In this document: positions 47,667-56,967 of the stretch, one piece after another
How the letters are laid out: each line of letters opens with the position of its first letter
Numbering within the stretch: position 1 is the first letter of the stretch
Source: Hypnocyclicus thermotrophus
Lineage (GTDB): Bacteria; Fusobacteriota; Fusobacteriia; Fusobacteriales; Fusobacteriaceae
Assembly: GCF_004365575.1 (NCBI RefSeq)
Contig: NZ_SOBG01000002.1
Location: 254,312-318,311, forward strand
Direction of reading: 5' to 3'
Length of the DNA stretch: 64,000 bases
Program-made: the position numbers and the translations under genes
The notes under the pieces: model-generated
What the model was told of the DNA's origin: nothing
Database searches by the model: none
The model's input: the letters and a program-made list of their open reading frames with translations, nothing else

Positions 47667-47754
47667 AGAAAGCTTGCCAAAATTGGATTGATTATACTCC
47701 CTTTCCAAAGAAACTTTATATAATTTATATCCTAATATTTTGGCAAGACTTCTT
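47667..47754 (+). other. long hairpin between binding protein and permease genes
   Basis: CTTGCCAAAAT (47673-47683) pairs with ATTTTGGCAAG (47737-47747), extended by AGAAAG/CTTCTTT with a bulge. It probably limits read-through or protects the upstream mRNA end, so the binding protein is made in excess of the permeases, a common arrangement. Confidence 0.65.
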
Positions 47755-47777
47755 TTATAAAATGGAAGGAGCAACAA

Positions 47778-48698
47778 ATGAAAAAAACAATAAAAAAATA
47801 TAGCTTTGCATATCTTTTAATACTCCCATCAATTATTTCTTTATTTATTGTCCAAGTCATTCCATCATTGCAAGGATTATATATATCATTAATAAAATTA
47901 AATCAATTTACATTTAAGGATTTTTTAAAAGCTCCTTTTGTAGGATTACAAAATTATTTTTTTATATTATTTGATCCAAATAGTATGGTGCGTGTTGGAT
48001 TATTAGGAGCAATAAGAAATAGTGCAATTTTTACAATTTGCGTAATATCAGGAACACTTGTAATGGGATTAGGGTTAGCGATTTTACTTAATCAAAATTT
48101 TAAAGGAAAGGGATTAGCTAGAACTTTACTTCTTCTTCCTTGGATAATACCTACATATATTGTTGGGTTATTAGCATCTTTTATGTATAGTTATGATGGA
48201 ATAATAAATAGAGTTTTAGTTAATATATTACATATTTTACCTGAGCCATTATCATGGAAAGTTGGACCATTGACATTAGTCAGCATTATTTTAATAACAA
48301 TATGGAGATTTTTTCCTATGACAATGCTTATGTATCTTGCAGCACTTCAAGGAATATCAAAAGATTATTATGAAGCAGCAGAAATAGATGGAGCAAATGA
48401 TTTACAAAAATTTTGGTATATAACATTGCCATTTTTAAAACCTGTAACGGCAATGATGATTCTTTATGGATTAATTCAACACATTTATTCATTTAATATA
48501 GCAGCAATGATGTTTGGGCTTGGTTCTGGATATCCAGGGAAATGGGGAGATCTTATTATGACAAATCTAATGAGGAATTCATTTAGTTTATGGCAATACG
48601 GTCCTGGTGGAGCTGCATCAATTGTATTAATGTTATTAGTATTGTTACTTGTTATGGTTTGGTTAAAAATATTTAAAGATTCAATTACAATAGAATAA
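47778..48698 (+). CDS. sugar ABC transporter permease (MalF-like)
   Basis: A 306-residue inner-membrane permease with six predicted helices and the cytoplasmic coupling motif EAAEIDGANDLQKFWYITLP (near residue 200), which docks with the ATPase. A large first periplasmic region with the VGLQNYF segment is typical of the first permease of carbohydrate importers. AGGAG precedes the ATG. It pairs with the next gene, 10 bases downstream. Confidence 0.94.
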   Translation: MKKTIKKYSFAYLLILPSIISLFIVQVIPSLQGLYISLIKLNQFTFKDFLKAPFVGLQNYFFILFDPNSMVRVGLLGAIRNSAIFTICVISGTLVMGLGLAILLNQNFKGKGLARTLLLLPWIIPTYIVGLLASFMYSYDGIINRVLVNILHILPEPLSWKVGPLTLVSIILITIWRFFPMTMLMYLAALQGISKDYYEAAEIDGANDLQKFWYITLPFLKPVTAMMILYGLIQHIYSFNIAAMMFGLGSGYPGKWGDLIMTNLMRNSFSLWQYGPGGAASIVLMLLVLLLVMVWLKIFKDSITIE

Positions 48699-48708
48699 AG
48701 GTGGGAAT

Positions 48709-49569
48709 ATGGATTATAAAACTAAAAGAAAAATAAAAAGAATAGCTTCACAAGTACTGTTGTGGATAGCTGTAATAATAGTAATTTTTCCTATTGTATA
48801 TCTAGTTGCTATATCAGGTTCTACAAGTAATAGTATACGTACAGGAACAGAATTTCAGCATATATCGATTCATAGATATATAAAAAATTTCATAGAAATG
48901 CAAAAAAATGCTAATTTTTTTAATTATTTTAAAAATAGTTTAATAGTAATAACAATAACGACGTTTATTGCATTGACACTTTCTATATTTGCAGGATATG
49001 CATTAGCAAAATTTAAATTTCCAGGTTCAAATCTATTTGGGATAACTATGCTTAGTACGCAGCTTATTCCTCCAACATTAATTCTTATACCAATGTATTT
49101 AATATTCATTACTATTCAAAGAACAATAGGATTACAATTGATTGATACATATTACGGGCTTATAATTCCATATGTTGCAATTTTTACACCTATGAGTATA
49201 TGGGTTATGAGAGGATTTTTTGCAAATTTACCTAGCGAGCTAGAAGAAGCAGCAAGAATAGATGGATGTAGTAGATTTCAAGCATTTAGACTTATTATGT
49301 TGCCTCTTGCAACACCAGGAATTATAGCGACAGGTATATTTATATTTCTTACTGCGTGGGATGAATTGATGTTAGCTAGTGTTCTAACAACATCTGCAAA
49401 AGTTCAAACAATACCTATTGGTATAAGATTATTTATAGGAAGAATTCAAAATAGATTTGATTTGACAATGATGGCTGCTTTAGTAATAACTATTCCAGTT
49501 GCTATAATATTCTTTGCACTTCAAAAATATTTTGTACAAGGAATGACAGCTGGAGCTGTAAAAGGATAG
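48709..49569 (+). CDS. sugar ABC transporter permease (MalG-like)
   Basis: A 286-residue inner-membrane permease, partner of the previous one, with six helices and the coupling motif [20 protein letters not shown] near residue 180. The [11 protein letters not shown] start and [17 protein letters not shown] loop are typical of the CUT1 class. No ATPase gene lies in the cluster, so a shared MsmX/UgpC-type ATPase encoded elsewhere must power it. The chemoreceptor gene begins 13 bases downstream. Confidence 0.94.
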   Translation: MDYKTKRKIKRIASQVLLWIAVIIVIFPIVYLVAISGSTSNSIRTGTEFQHISIHRYIKNFIEMQKNANFFNYFKNSLIVITITTFIALTLSIFAGYALAKFKFPGSNLFGITMLSTQLIPPTLILIPMYLIFITIQRTIGLQLIDTYYGLIIPYVAIFTPMSIWVMRGFFANLPSELEEAARIDGCSRFQAFRLIMLPLATPGIIATGIFIFLTAWDELMLASVLTTSAKVQTIPIGIRLFIGRIQNRFDLTMMAALVITIPVAIIFFALQKYFVQGMTAGAVKG

Positions 49570-49582
49570 AAAAGGAGCTTGT

Positions 49583-51595
49583 ATGGACCATGTAATAAAA
49601 AAAAATATAAAAAAAAGTAATAAATTTAAAAGAAAATTAATTGTAAAATTATTTATATTATTATTAAGTTTTTTTATTCCAATATCATTTATTACATTAA
49701 GAATTGTTTCAAATAATATAGAAAAAAGTATATATAACTCTAATGATAATAATATTCAAAATATTAATACTTTATTAAATACCACTATTGAAAATGTATC
49801 TACAATTGCTACTTTAGTAGCAAATAATCCTATAATATCTTCGTTTCAAACATTAGATATGGGAAAATTAACATTAAAATATACAGAAAAATTTCCATAT
49901 ATTTCCAATATAGTAGTATTTAAGTATTCACTTAATAAATTAAAAGAAGTAAGTAGAGTAAATGGTTCAGTTAAAGCAGATTTTTCAGAAAAAACAATAG
50001 ATGCAATGTATGATAAGAAAAAAAATAAAATTTTTATTTTGATTTCAAAAGATACAAATAAACCTTTATTATTATTAACAACACCTATTTATAAAATGAA
50101 TTTTTTGGGAATGATTGGAAATGAATTAGGTGGAGTATTAGTTTTTGTACTGGATATAAAAAAAATACAAGAGACTTTATTCTTAAAAAATAAAAATAAA
50201 GAGTTTGTAGTCAATGAAAATGGAGAAATTCTATTTTCAAATAGTGAAATACCTATTCTAACTAATTATTCACATAAAGAGTCAGTTAAAAAAGTTTTAT
50301 TAAAAAAGCAAGGACATATTAGCTATAAATTTAATAAAGAAAAAGTTTTGGCATCATATAGTTATATAAAAAATCTAAATTGGGGAATAATTATAGAGCA
50401 AAATTATAACACAGCATTTAAAGAATTAAATAGCTTAAAATTCTTTTTTATAACATTTATTTTTATAATATTTATTGTAGGTGGTATATTTGCTACATTT
50501 TTAGCGAATGAAATAACGACACCTATTGAAATACTAAATAAGAATTTTGAAAAAATAAAAAATGGAGATTTAAATATCCATTTTGAAAAAAAACATATAA
50601 AAAGAAAAGATGAATTTGGAGAATTATTAAATTCTTTTTTATTAACTATTAAATCAATAAAAAATATTTTAAATAGTATAAGCATGAGTTCAAATACTTT
50701 TCAAGAGAGTTCTAGTAAGCTAAATATTGTTACAAGTAAAAATAATGAATCCATAAATGAAATAGAAAAAATAGTTTCTAATTTAATAATAAGTTCTAAA
50801 GAAAATGAATCATTGACATCTGAAGGAAAAAATATTTTAGAAAATATATTAAAAAATTCAAAATCTATTTCTAAAAGTTCTGAAGAGATAGAAAAATTAG
50901 TAAATGATGCAATTTATATATCAAAAGAAAGTAGCGAAAATATGGAAAATAATGTAGAATTAACATTAAAAACCTATAATTCATTTGATAATATAAATAA
51001 TAAAATTAATCAATTAAATAATTTTTCAAATAATATAACAGGAATAATAGAATCAATAAAAAGTGTAGCAGAACAAACAAACTTATTAGCACTTAATGCT
51101 GCAATAGAAGCAGCAAGAGCAGGAGAAGCAGGTAAGGGGTTTGCAGTAGTAGCAGAAGAAATACGAAAATTAGCTACTAATTCAAATGATTCAGCAGAAG
51201 AGATAACAAAGCTTATTTTAATGATACAAGATATGATAAAAGATATTAAAGAAATTTTTGAAAATAATTATAATGAATTTAATTATTTAAAAGAAAATAG
51301 CTTAAATACAAAAGAAAAAATAAATACTATTTCAAATAATTCTATTTTTGTTATAAAATCTTTACAAAAAATGCTTGAGTTATCACAAAAACAATTTATA
51401 TATATATCAGAAATTTCAAATAATTTTAACAATTTAAGTAAATCTACAAATGAAACTTTTACTTATTCTAATATTATAGAAAGTAATATAAAAACTCAAA
51501 AAGAAAATAATGTAGAGCTTGATAAAACAAGTAATTTAATGACCTCTCTTTCTAAAAGTTTGAAAAAAACATTAAGTAATTTTAAGAATTTTTAG
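49583..51595 (+). CDS. methyl-accepting chemotaxis protein
   Basis: A 670-residue transmembrane chemoreceptor. One helix at about 18-40, an extracytoplasmic sensor at about 41-285 that looks like a Cache-type domain, a second helix at about 286-308, a HAMP domain ([22 protein letters not shown]) and a long cytoplasmic signalling coil. The conserved hairpin tip is intact: [20 protein letters not shown] followed by [18 protein letters not shown] (about 493-531). No C-terminal NWETF-type tether is present. It follows the permease gene by 13 bases, so it is co-expressed with sugar uptake and may sense the same sugar directly or through the binding protein. Confidence 0.93.
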   Translation: MDHVIKKNIKKSNKFKRKLIVKLFILLLSFFIPISFITLRIVSNNIEKSIYNSNDNNIQNINTLLNTTIENVSTIATLVANNPIISSFQTLDMGKLTLKYTEKFPYISNIVVFKYSLNKLKEVSRVNGSVKADFSEKTIDAMYDKKKNKIFILISKDTNKPLLLLTTPIYKMNFLGMIGNELGGVLVFVLDIKKIQETLFLKNKNKEFVVNENGEILFSNSEIPILTNYSHKESVKKVLLKKQGHISYKFNKEKVLASYSYIKNLNWGIIIEQNYNTAFKELNSLKFFFITFIFIIFIVGGIFATFLANEITTPIEILNKNFEKIKNGDLNIHFEKKHIKRKDEFGELLNSFLLTIKSIKNILNSISMSSNTFQESSSKLNIVTSKNNESINEIEKIVSNLIISSKENESLTSEGKNILENILKNSKSISKSSEEIEKLVNDAIYISKESSENMENNVELTLKTYNSFDNINNKINQLNNFSNNITGIIESIKSVAEQTNLLALNAAIEAARAGEAGKGFAVVAEEIRKLATNSNDSAEEITKLILMIQDMIKDIKEIFENNYNEFNYLKENSLNTKEKINTISNNSIFVIKSLQKMLELSQKQFIYISEISNNFNNLSKSTNETFTYSNIIESNIKTQKENNVELDKTSNLMTSLSKSLKKTLSNFKNF

Positions 51596-51606
51596 TTATT
51601 TAGTAT

Positions 51607-51635
51607 TTGACTACTTTAAAAAATAACTATAAAAT
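51607..51635 (+). promoter_or_regulatory. promoter of the ROK regulator
   Basis: TTGACT (51607-51612), a 17-base spacer and TAAAAT (51630-51635), about 65 bases before the start. No copy of the twin operator is seen here. Confidence 0.6.
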
Positions 51636-51699
51636 ATATGTATACTTTCTAAAAACAATAAAATTTTAGAGTGGAAATTATTTGAAATTAGGGGGCAAA

Positions 51700-52884
51700 A
51701 TGCAAACTGTAGGTAATCAAGCATATGCAAAACAAAGAAATAAAAAATTGATAGTAGATATTTTAAGAAAAGAGGGACCTTTATCAAGAGCTGATATAAA
51801 AAAATTTATTAATTTGAGTTCACCATCTATTTCTACAAATGTTGAAAGATTGTTAAATGATAATATACTTAAAACATTTGGTAGAGCAAGCTCCATGGGT
51901 GGAAGGAAAACAATTTTTTATAATGTAAATTATAATTATGGATATATTATAGGAATAGACCTTTCTTTAGATTATATTTATGTAGGAATTTCAGATTTGA
52001 AAGGAACAATTTTAGATAAAAAACGTATTGAAATAACATCTAAAAAATATAAAACAAATTTTAATAATATGATAAATGTTTTATATTCTTTATTAGATGA
52101 AAATGATATTTCTAGTGAAAAAATATTATATATATGTGTATCATCTCCTGGAGTATTAAAAGAAAATGGAGAATTAAAATATGTAGATTCTGAAGATTGG
52201 TTTTATGAAAGTTCTATATTTAAAGATTTAGAAAAAACTTTTAATAAAAAAATATTTGTAGAGAATGATGTTAATTTAGCTGTTTTTGCTGAATTTAAAA
52301 GAGGAGTAGGAAATTCTTTTTCATATTTAAGTTATATAAAAATTGATAAAGGACTTGGAGCAGGAATAATATTTAATGGAGAGATTTTAAAAGGAAAAAA
52401 AGGAGAAGCAGGAGAAGTAGGATTTTCTTTACTTAGAAATAAAAACGGAGATATAATTAGTTTAGAAAAAGAATTACATTTAGAAAGAATTTATAAGGAG
52501 ATATCAGAAGATATTAATGATGGTCAAAAAACAATAATAAGTGAATTAGTAAATGGTCATTTAGAAAATATAGATATTGATATAATTGCAAAAGCTATTA
52601 CATTAAATGATGAATATATTAAAATAAAAATAAAATATTTTGCTGAAGAATTAGGGATATTTATATCAAATATTATGTCAATATTAAGTTTAGAATCAAT
52701 AATTATAGGAGGTTCTATAAAAAAAATAGGAAAATATTTTTTAGATGAAGTACGGCAATTTGTAAGTGAAAATTTACCATTTGAAGTAACTATTCTTTAT
52801 TCAAATTTTGATGATGAAACAGGATTAATAGGAGCTTTTGAAATGGGAATCGATTATTTTTTTAATAATTTGTTTAAAGAATAA
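51700..52884 (+). CDS. ROK-family transcriptional regulator (NagC/XylR type)
   Basis: A 394-residue repressor-type protein. The N-terminal winged helix is RKEGPLSRADIKKFINLSSP (helix-turn-helix near residue 30-60) and the ROK domain follows, with IIGIDLSLDYIYVGI, ENDVNLAVFAEF and DKGLGAGIIFNGE. The cysteine-rich zinc motif of most ROK proteins (CxCGxxGCxE) is missing; the matching stretch after GEAGEVGF has none of these cysteines. ATG 51700 follows GGGGG; a TTG at 51682 precedes that site. Position between the uptake genes and the GH8 gene makes it the probable regulator of the cluster, acting on the twin operators at 43.6 kb. Confidence 0.9.
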   Translation: MQTVGNQAYAKQRNKKLIVDILRKEGPLSRADIKKFINLSSPSISTNVERLLNDNILKTFGRASSMGGRKTIFYNVNYNYGYIIGIDLSLDYIYVGISDLKGTILDKKRIEITSKKYKTNFNNMINVLYSLLDENDISSEKILYICVSSPGVLKENGELKYVDSEDWFYESSIFKDLEKTFNKKIFVENDVNLAVFAEFKRGVGNSFSYLSYIKIDKGLGAGIIFNGEILKGKKGEAGEVGFSLLRNKNGDIISLEKELHLERIYKEISEDINDGQKTIISELVNGHLENIDIDIIAKAITLNDEYIKIKIKYFAEELGIFISNIMSILSLESIIIGGSIKKIGKYFLDEVRQFVSENLPFEVTILYSNFDDETGLIGAFEMGIDYFFNNLFKE

Positions 52885-52904
52885 ATTTAAGAAAGGAGTT
52901 TTAT

Positions 52905-54254
52905 TTGAAAAAAAAATTATTTTTGATATTATTATTTTTAAATGTATTAGGATGTAATAATTTAAAGATTAATAATCACAAAGATTTAGAAATAATAAAG
53001 CCAAATTTAAAGTCACAAAATGAATTAAATAAAGATATAATTGATTTTTATAAAAAATGGGAAAAATTATATATAAAAAAAGTACAAAATACAAAACAAA
53101 AACAACTTTATTTAGACTATGGTATAGAAGCTAGAAAAAATAAAGAGGCATTGTCAGAATGGTTCATTCCTTTTAATGCAGTAACTACCTCAGAATCTCA
53201 TGGATATGCCATGGTAGTGGTAGCTTCTATGGCAAATATCGATAAAGAAAATTCATTAAAATACAAAGAAAAATTTAATTCTTTATATAGATTTTTTAGA
53301 GCACATCCTAGTAAATACAGTAAAAATTTAATGAGTTGGCAAGAAGTTGGAATAGGATTAAAAAAAGAAAATGGTATAGTTATAGGGGAAATAGAAAAAA
53401 TATTAAATACACCAAGTGGTGCTGATTCAGCAATTGATGGTGATATGGATATTGCTTATTCGTTATTAATAGCGGATAAAATATGGGGAAGTAATGGAGA
53501 AATTAATTATAAATTAGAAGCAATAAAAGTAATAAATGCTATAATGGAAAATGAAATAAATAAAAAATCATATACTCTTTTACTAGGTGATTGGGTAAGA
53601 AATGGTGCTAGTGGAAATAGAAAGTATTTATGGATAACACGTTCTTCAGATTTTATGTTAGATCATATTAGAGCTTTTTCAGTAATAGATAAAAAATATT
53701 CTAATGAATGGAAAAAAGTATTAGAGAGTACTGAGGAAATAATAAATTATAATGTGAAAAAATTTAGTGATAACACAGGTCTTGTAGCAGATTTTTTAGA
53801 GAGAGATAATAATAAGTTTATCCCTGCTATTGGGAATGTATTAGAAGGTAAAAATGATGGTGATTATAATTGGAATGCTTGTAGAAATCCTTGGAGATTT
53901 TCTGTAGATGCTATTTATAATGGCTCAACTAAAATAAATTCATCTATAATTACATTAAATAAATGGATTAGAAAAAAAACAAAAAACAATCCAGAAAATA
54001 TAAGGCCTGGATATTATATAAGAAACGGAAAAACAGGTGAAATTATTGGAGATAGAGAGAGCTGGGGAGAAGATATGTCATTTACGGCACCATTTTTAGT
54101 AAGTGCATGTATAGGAAAAGAAAATCAAAATTGGTTAAATAAATTGTGGGAACATGTAGTGGATACGCCATTAGATGAAGCAGAATATTTTGGAAATGCC
54201 TTAAAAATGCAAGCTTTAATTATAGCATCAGGTAATTGGATTAGTATAAAATAA
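52905..54254 (+). CDS. GH8-family glucanase lipoprotein
   Basis: A 449-residue lipoprotein with a glycoside hydrolase family 8 catalytic domain. The signal peptide ends at a lipobox with Cys17 (NVLGC). The catalytic acid is Glu97 in TTSESHGYAM and an essential Asp lies in AIDGDMDIAY (about 174-183); the WR-containing segment NPWRFSVDA near residue 335 is also typical. Family members cut beta-1,4 glucan, mixed-link glucan, xylan or chitosan; which one is not decidable here. It would work at the cell surface or in the periplasm, feeding the ABC importer. Starts at TTG after AAGGAG, 20 bases after the ROK gene. Confidence 0.9.
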   Translation: MKKKLFLILLFLNVLGCNNLKINNHKDLEIIKPNLKSQNELNKDIIDFYKKWEKLYIKKVQNTKQKQLYLDYGIEARKNKEALSEWFIPFNAVTTSESHGYAMVVVASMANIDKENSLKYKEKFNSLYRFFRAHPSKYSKNLMSWQEVGIGLKKENGIVIGEIEKILNTPSGADSAIDGDMDIAYSLLIADKIWGSNGEINYKLEAIKVINAIMENEINKKSYTLLLGDWVRNGASGNRKYLWITRSSDFMLDHIRAFSVIDKKYSNEWKKVLESTEEIINYNVKKFSDNTGLVADFLERDNNKFIPAIGNVLEGKNDGDYNWNACRNPWRFSVDAIYNGSTKINSSIITLNKWIRKKTKNNPENIRPGYYIRNGKTGEIIGDRESWGEDMSFTAPFLVSACIGKENQNWLNKLWEHVVDTPLDEAEYFGNALKMQALIIASGNWISIK

Positions 54255-54284
54255 AAACTGTCTAGAAACTTCTAGACAGTTTTT
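54253..54284. terminator. terminator between the GH8 gene and phosphofructokinase
   Basis: AAAAACTGTCTAGA pairs with TCTAGACAGTTTTT around four bases. It serves both converging genes. Confidence 0.92.
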
Positions 54285-54293
54285 ATTTTTTTA

Positions 54294-55352
54294 TTAATCA
54301 CCAAAACTTATTCCAGTAGCTTTTGCAGATTTTATTGCTATATTATCAACAGGAACTATTTGTACCTTTTCTGCTACTTCTTCAAGAGGAATAGATACAA
54401 CATTAAGACCTTTTGCTGCTACCATCTTATTATATTTTCCTTTTGCTAAAAGTTCAGCGCCCTTTACACCAAATTGAGTTGATATAACTCTATCGTATCC
54501 AGTAGGAGTTCCTCCTCTTTGAAGATAACCAAGAACAGAGACTCTTGACTCAAAATCTGAAATAGCATTAAGTTCTTTTGAAACCCTATATCCAGCACTT
54601 AAACCTGATTTTTTTCTTTTTTTCTTTAATTCTTTTTTAGTTAAATTTGCTTCATCAATTGATACAGCACCTTCTGCTACTGCTATTACACAGAACGGAT
54701 TTTTAGAAGACATTCTTTTTTCTACATGTTTTTTTATTTTTTTTATATCATATGGTATTTCAGGAATAATAATGACATCAGCACCTCCTGCAAGTCCAGC
54801 ATATAGAGCAAGCCATCCAGCAGAATTTCCCATAATTTCAGCTATTAAAACTCTTTTATGAGAGCTAGCAGTAGTATGGAGTCTATCAAGTGCATCTGTA
54901 CAAAATTCTAATGCAGAATGGAATCCAAATGAAATATCATTGCCATAAATATCATTATCAATTGTTTTTGGGAGTCCGATTACATTACAACCTTCTTTAC
55001 TTAGCCAATATCCTCTTTTTTGAGTTCCATTACCACCAAGAACAACAAGGCAGTCTAATTCCCATTTTTTATATGTTTCAACCATTTTTTTAACTTTTTC
55101 TGGATCTTTAAAAGGTCTTTCTCTTGACGATCCCAAAATACTTCCACCTTTGTGGAGAATACCAGAAAAATCAGTTTCAGTCATAAGTTTCGCATTGTTA
55201 TTTACCAAGCCTCTATATCCTTCGTAAAATCCAACTATTTCCATATTATATTTACCCATTGCTGTTTTAGCAAGTCCTCTCATAGCTGCATTTAATCCTG
55301 GGCAATCACCACCAGCAGTTAATACTCCAAATCTTTTTGTAACAGATTCCAT
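54294..55352 (-). CDS. pfkA: 6-phosphofructokinase
   Basis: A 352-residue phosphofructokinase for the committed step of glycolysis. Motifs are LTAGGDCPGLNAAMRG (residues 11-26), KGGSILGSSRERPF, GGNGTQK (106-112), PKTIDNDI (128-135) and the substrate loop AEIMGNSAGWLALYAG. The position equal to E. coli Gly104 is Gly and the one equal to Gly124 is Lys, a combination found in ATP-using members of the mixed group (family knowledge), not in PPi enzymes, which carry Asp there. The Mg-binding Asp103 position is Asn. AAGGAGGG precedes the ATG. It is a separate unit that diverges from the Nqr operon. Confidence 0.9.
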   Translation of the reverse strand: MESVTKRFGVLTAGGDCPGLNAAMRGLAKTAMGKYNMEIVGFYEGYRGLVNNNAKLMTETDFSGILHKGGSILGSSRERPFKDPEKVKKMVETYKKWELDCLVVLGGNGTQKRGYWLSKEGCNVIGLPKTIDNDIYGNDISFGFHSALEFCTDALDRLHTTASSHKRVLIAEIMGNSAGWLALYAGLAGGADVIIIPEIPYDIKKIKKHVEKRMSSKNPFCVIAVAEGAVSIDEANLTKKELKKKRKKSGLSAGYRVSKELNAISDFESRVSVLGYLQRGGTPTGYDRVISTQFGVKGAELLAKGKYNKMVAAKGLNVVSIPLEEVAEKVQIVPVDNIAIKSAKATGISFGD

Positions 55353-55486
55353 TCTATCCCTCCTTAAAAATAATTGCTATATAATTTATACAATAAAAAA
55401 CCTAAAATCCTTTTAATTTTTTAAAGGAATTTTTTATTATATTAGTATAGTAATTATGGAATTATTTTTAAATTAAGGAGGTTTAT

Positions 55487-56374
55487 ATGCTAACAAAATT
55501 TTTTCAAAAACAACTTATGATGAGGAAAGTACTTTATTCTTTAATACCTATTTTTATTTATTCTATTTATTTACATGGACTCAAATTTCTAATATCAACG
55601 ATTTTCATTTTTTTATTTGGTTCTATTACTGAATATTTTTTTACAAAAATACAAAATAAAAAAATATCAGAAGCAGTACTTGTAAGTTGTGCTTTATACG
55701 CATTATCGATACCACCATATGCACCTATTTGGATAAGCAGTATAGGAATAATTTTTGGTATTACTTTTGCTAAAATGGTATTTGGGGGATTTGGTAGAAA
55801 TATATTTAATCCAGCAATTGCTGCAAGATTATTTGTATATATATCATTTCCAGTAGCATTTAATTCTTATACACTAGATACAGCAGTAGGAGCAACTCCA
55901 CTTAGTATATTTAGAAATGGATATACATTTTCTAAAATCAGATTGTTTTTAGGAAATTATTTAGGTACTTTTGGAGAAACATCAACTTTACTTATTATTT
56001 TAGCAGCAATTTATTTGATTTACACTAAAACTGCCAATTGGAAGCTTATGTTTTCCACTTTACTTTCTTTTTCTATTTTAAACTCAATATTTTATTTTAC
56101 AAATATTATAAATATAGATCCATTATCATCTATATTTGCAGGAAGTTTTTTATTTGTAATAGTATTTATGGTAACAGATCCTGTTACTGCACCTAAGCAA
56201 AAATTGTCTATATGGCTTTATGGGACATTAATAGGTTTGTCAATATCTCTTATAAGAACTTTTTCACTATTTCCAGAAGGAACAAGTTTTGCAATACTTT
56301 TAGGAAATAGTTTTGCACCTTTATTTGATGAATTTAGTAAAAAAATAAAAGAAAGAAAGGAGGCAAAAGCATGA
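55487..56374 (+). CDS. nqrB: Na+-NQR subunit B-like protein (NqrB/RnfD family)
   Basis: A 295-residue integral membrane subunit that carries flavin and forms part of the ion pathway. The blocks KMVFGGFGRNIFNPAIAARL, GETSTLLIILAAI, VFMVTDPVTAPKQK and EGTSFAILLGNSFAPLFDEF match NqrB better than RnfD. The covalent FMN site is Thr137 in DTAVGATPLS. It is about 100 residues shorter than classical NqrB, lacking the N-terminal extension, so its size is RnfD-like. AAGGAGG precedes the ATG. First gene of the operon; no NqrA gene precedes it, the upstream neighbour being the divergent phosphofructokinase gene. Confidence 0.9.
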   Translation: MLTKFFQKQLMMRKVLYSLIPIFIYSIYLHGLKFLISTIFIFLFGSITEYFFTKIQNKKISEAVLVSCALYALSIPPYAPIWISSIGIIFGITFAKMVFGGFGRNIFNPAIAARLFVYISFPVAFNSYTLDTAVGATPLSIFRNGYTFSKIRLFLGNYLGTFGETSTLLIILAAIYLIYTKTANWKLMFSTLLSFSILNSIFYFTNIINIDPLSSIFAGSFLFVIVFMVTDPVTAPKQKLSIWLYGTLIGLSISLIRTFSLFPEGTSFAILLGNSFAPLFDEFSKKIKERKEAKA

Positions 56375-56958
56375 AAAAAGATAATATAGTTTATACAGTG
56401 ATATTTTCAGTAGTTATTACTTTTATCTTTGTATTTCTTTTGTCTCTAACATATCAAGCTACAAAAGGAAAAGTAGCAAAAAATGAAAAACTTTTTGAAA
56501 TAAAAGCATTTTTAAATTCGGCAGGTTATGACTTAAACACTATAAATAATTATGAAGAGTTTTTTAATGAAAATTTTAAAGAAGAAAAAACTAATATATG
56601 GTCAACAAATAAAAACGGGGAAAAAATAATAATTTATAAATTTTCTGGTAATGGATTATGGGGAACAATTTATGGAGTTATAGCATTTAATAAAAATTTA
56701 GATAAAATAATAGGGCTAGAGATAACTTCTCATAGTGAAACTCCTGGGCTTGGAGGAAGAATTGAAGAAGAGTGGTTTAAAAATCAGTTTAAAAATCAGC
56801 AGATTAACGATAAATTTAAAATTGTAATGGGTGATGGAAAAGGTGATTTTGAACCAAATGATAATAGTGTAGATGGAATAACAGGAGCAACTCGTACTAC
56901 TGAGTCACTTCAAAAAATTATTGTAGATGCATATGAATTTGTAAAATCAAATCGTTAG
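56371..56958 (+). CDS. nqrC: Na+-NQR subunit C-like FMN protein (NqrC/RnfG family)
   Basis: A 195-residue subunit with one N-terminal membrane helix (about 7-28) and an extracytoplasmic FMN-binding domain. GLWGTIYGVIAFNKNLDKI, HSETPGLGGRIEEEWF and the flavinylation motif Asp168-Gly-Ile-Thr-Gly-Ala-Thr174 are clear; FMN would be attached to Thr174 by an ApbE transferase encoded elsewhere. It overlaps nqrB by four bases (ATGA). It is at the lower end of the usual length. Confidence 0.93.
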   Translation: MKKDNIVYTVIFSVVITFIFVFLLSLTYQATKGKVAKNEKLFEIKAFLNSAGYDLNTINNYEEFFNENFKEEKTNIWSTNKNGEKIIIYKFSGNGLWGTIYGVIAFNKNLDKIIGLEITSHSETPGLGGRIEEEWFKNQFKNQQINDKFKIVMGDGKGDFEPNDNSVDGITGATRTTESLQKIIVDAYEFVKSNR

Positions 56959-56967
56959 GAGGGAACT

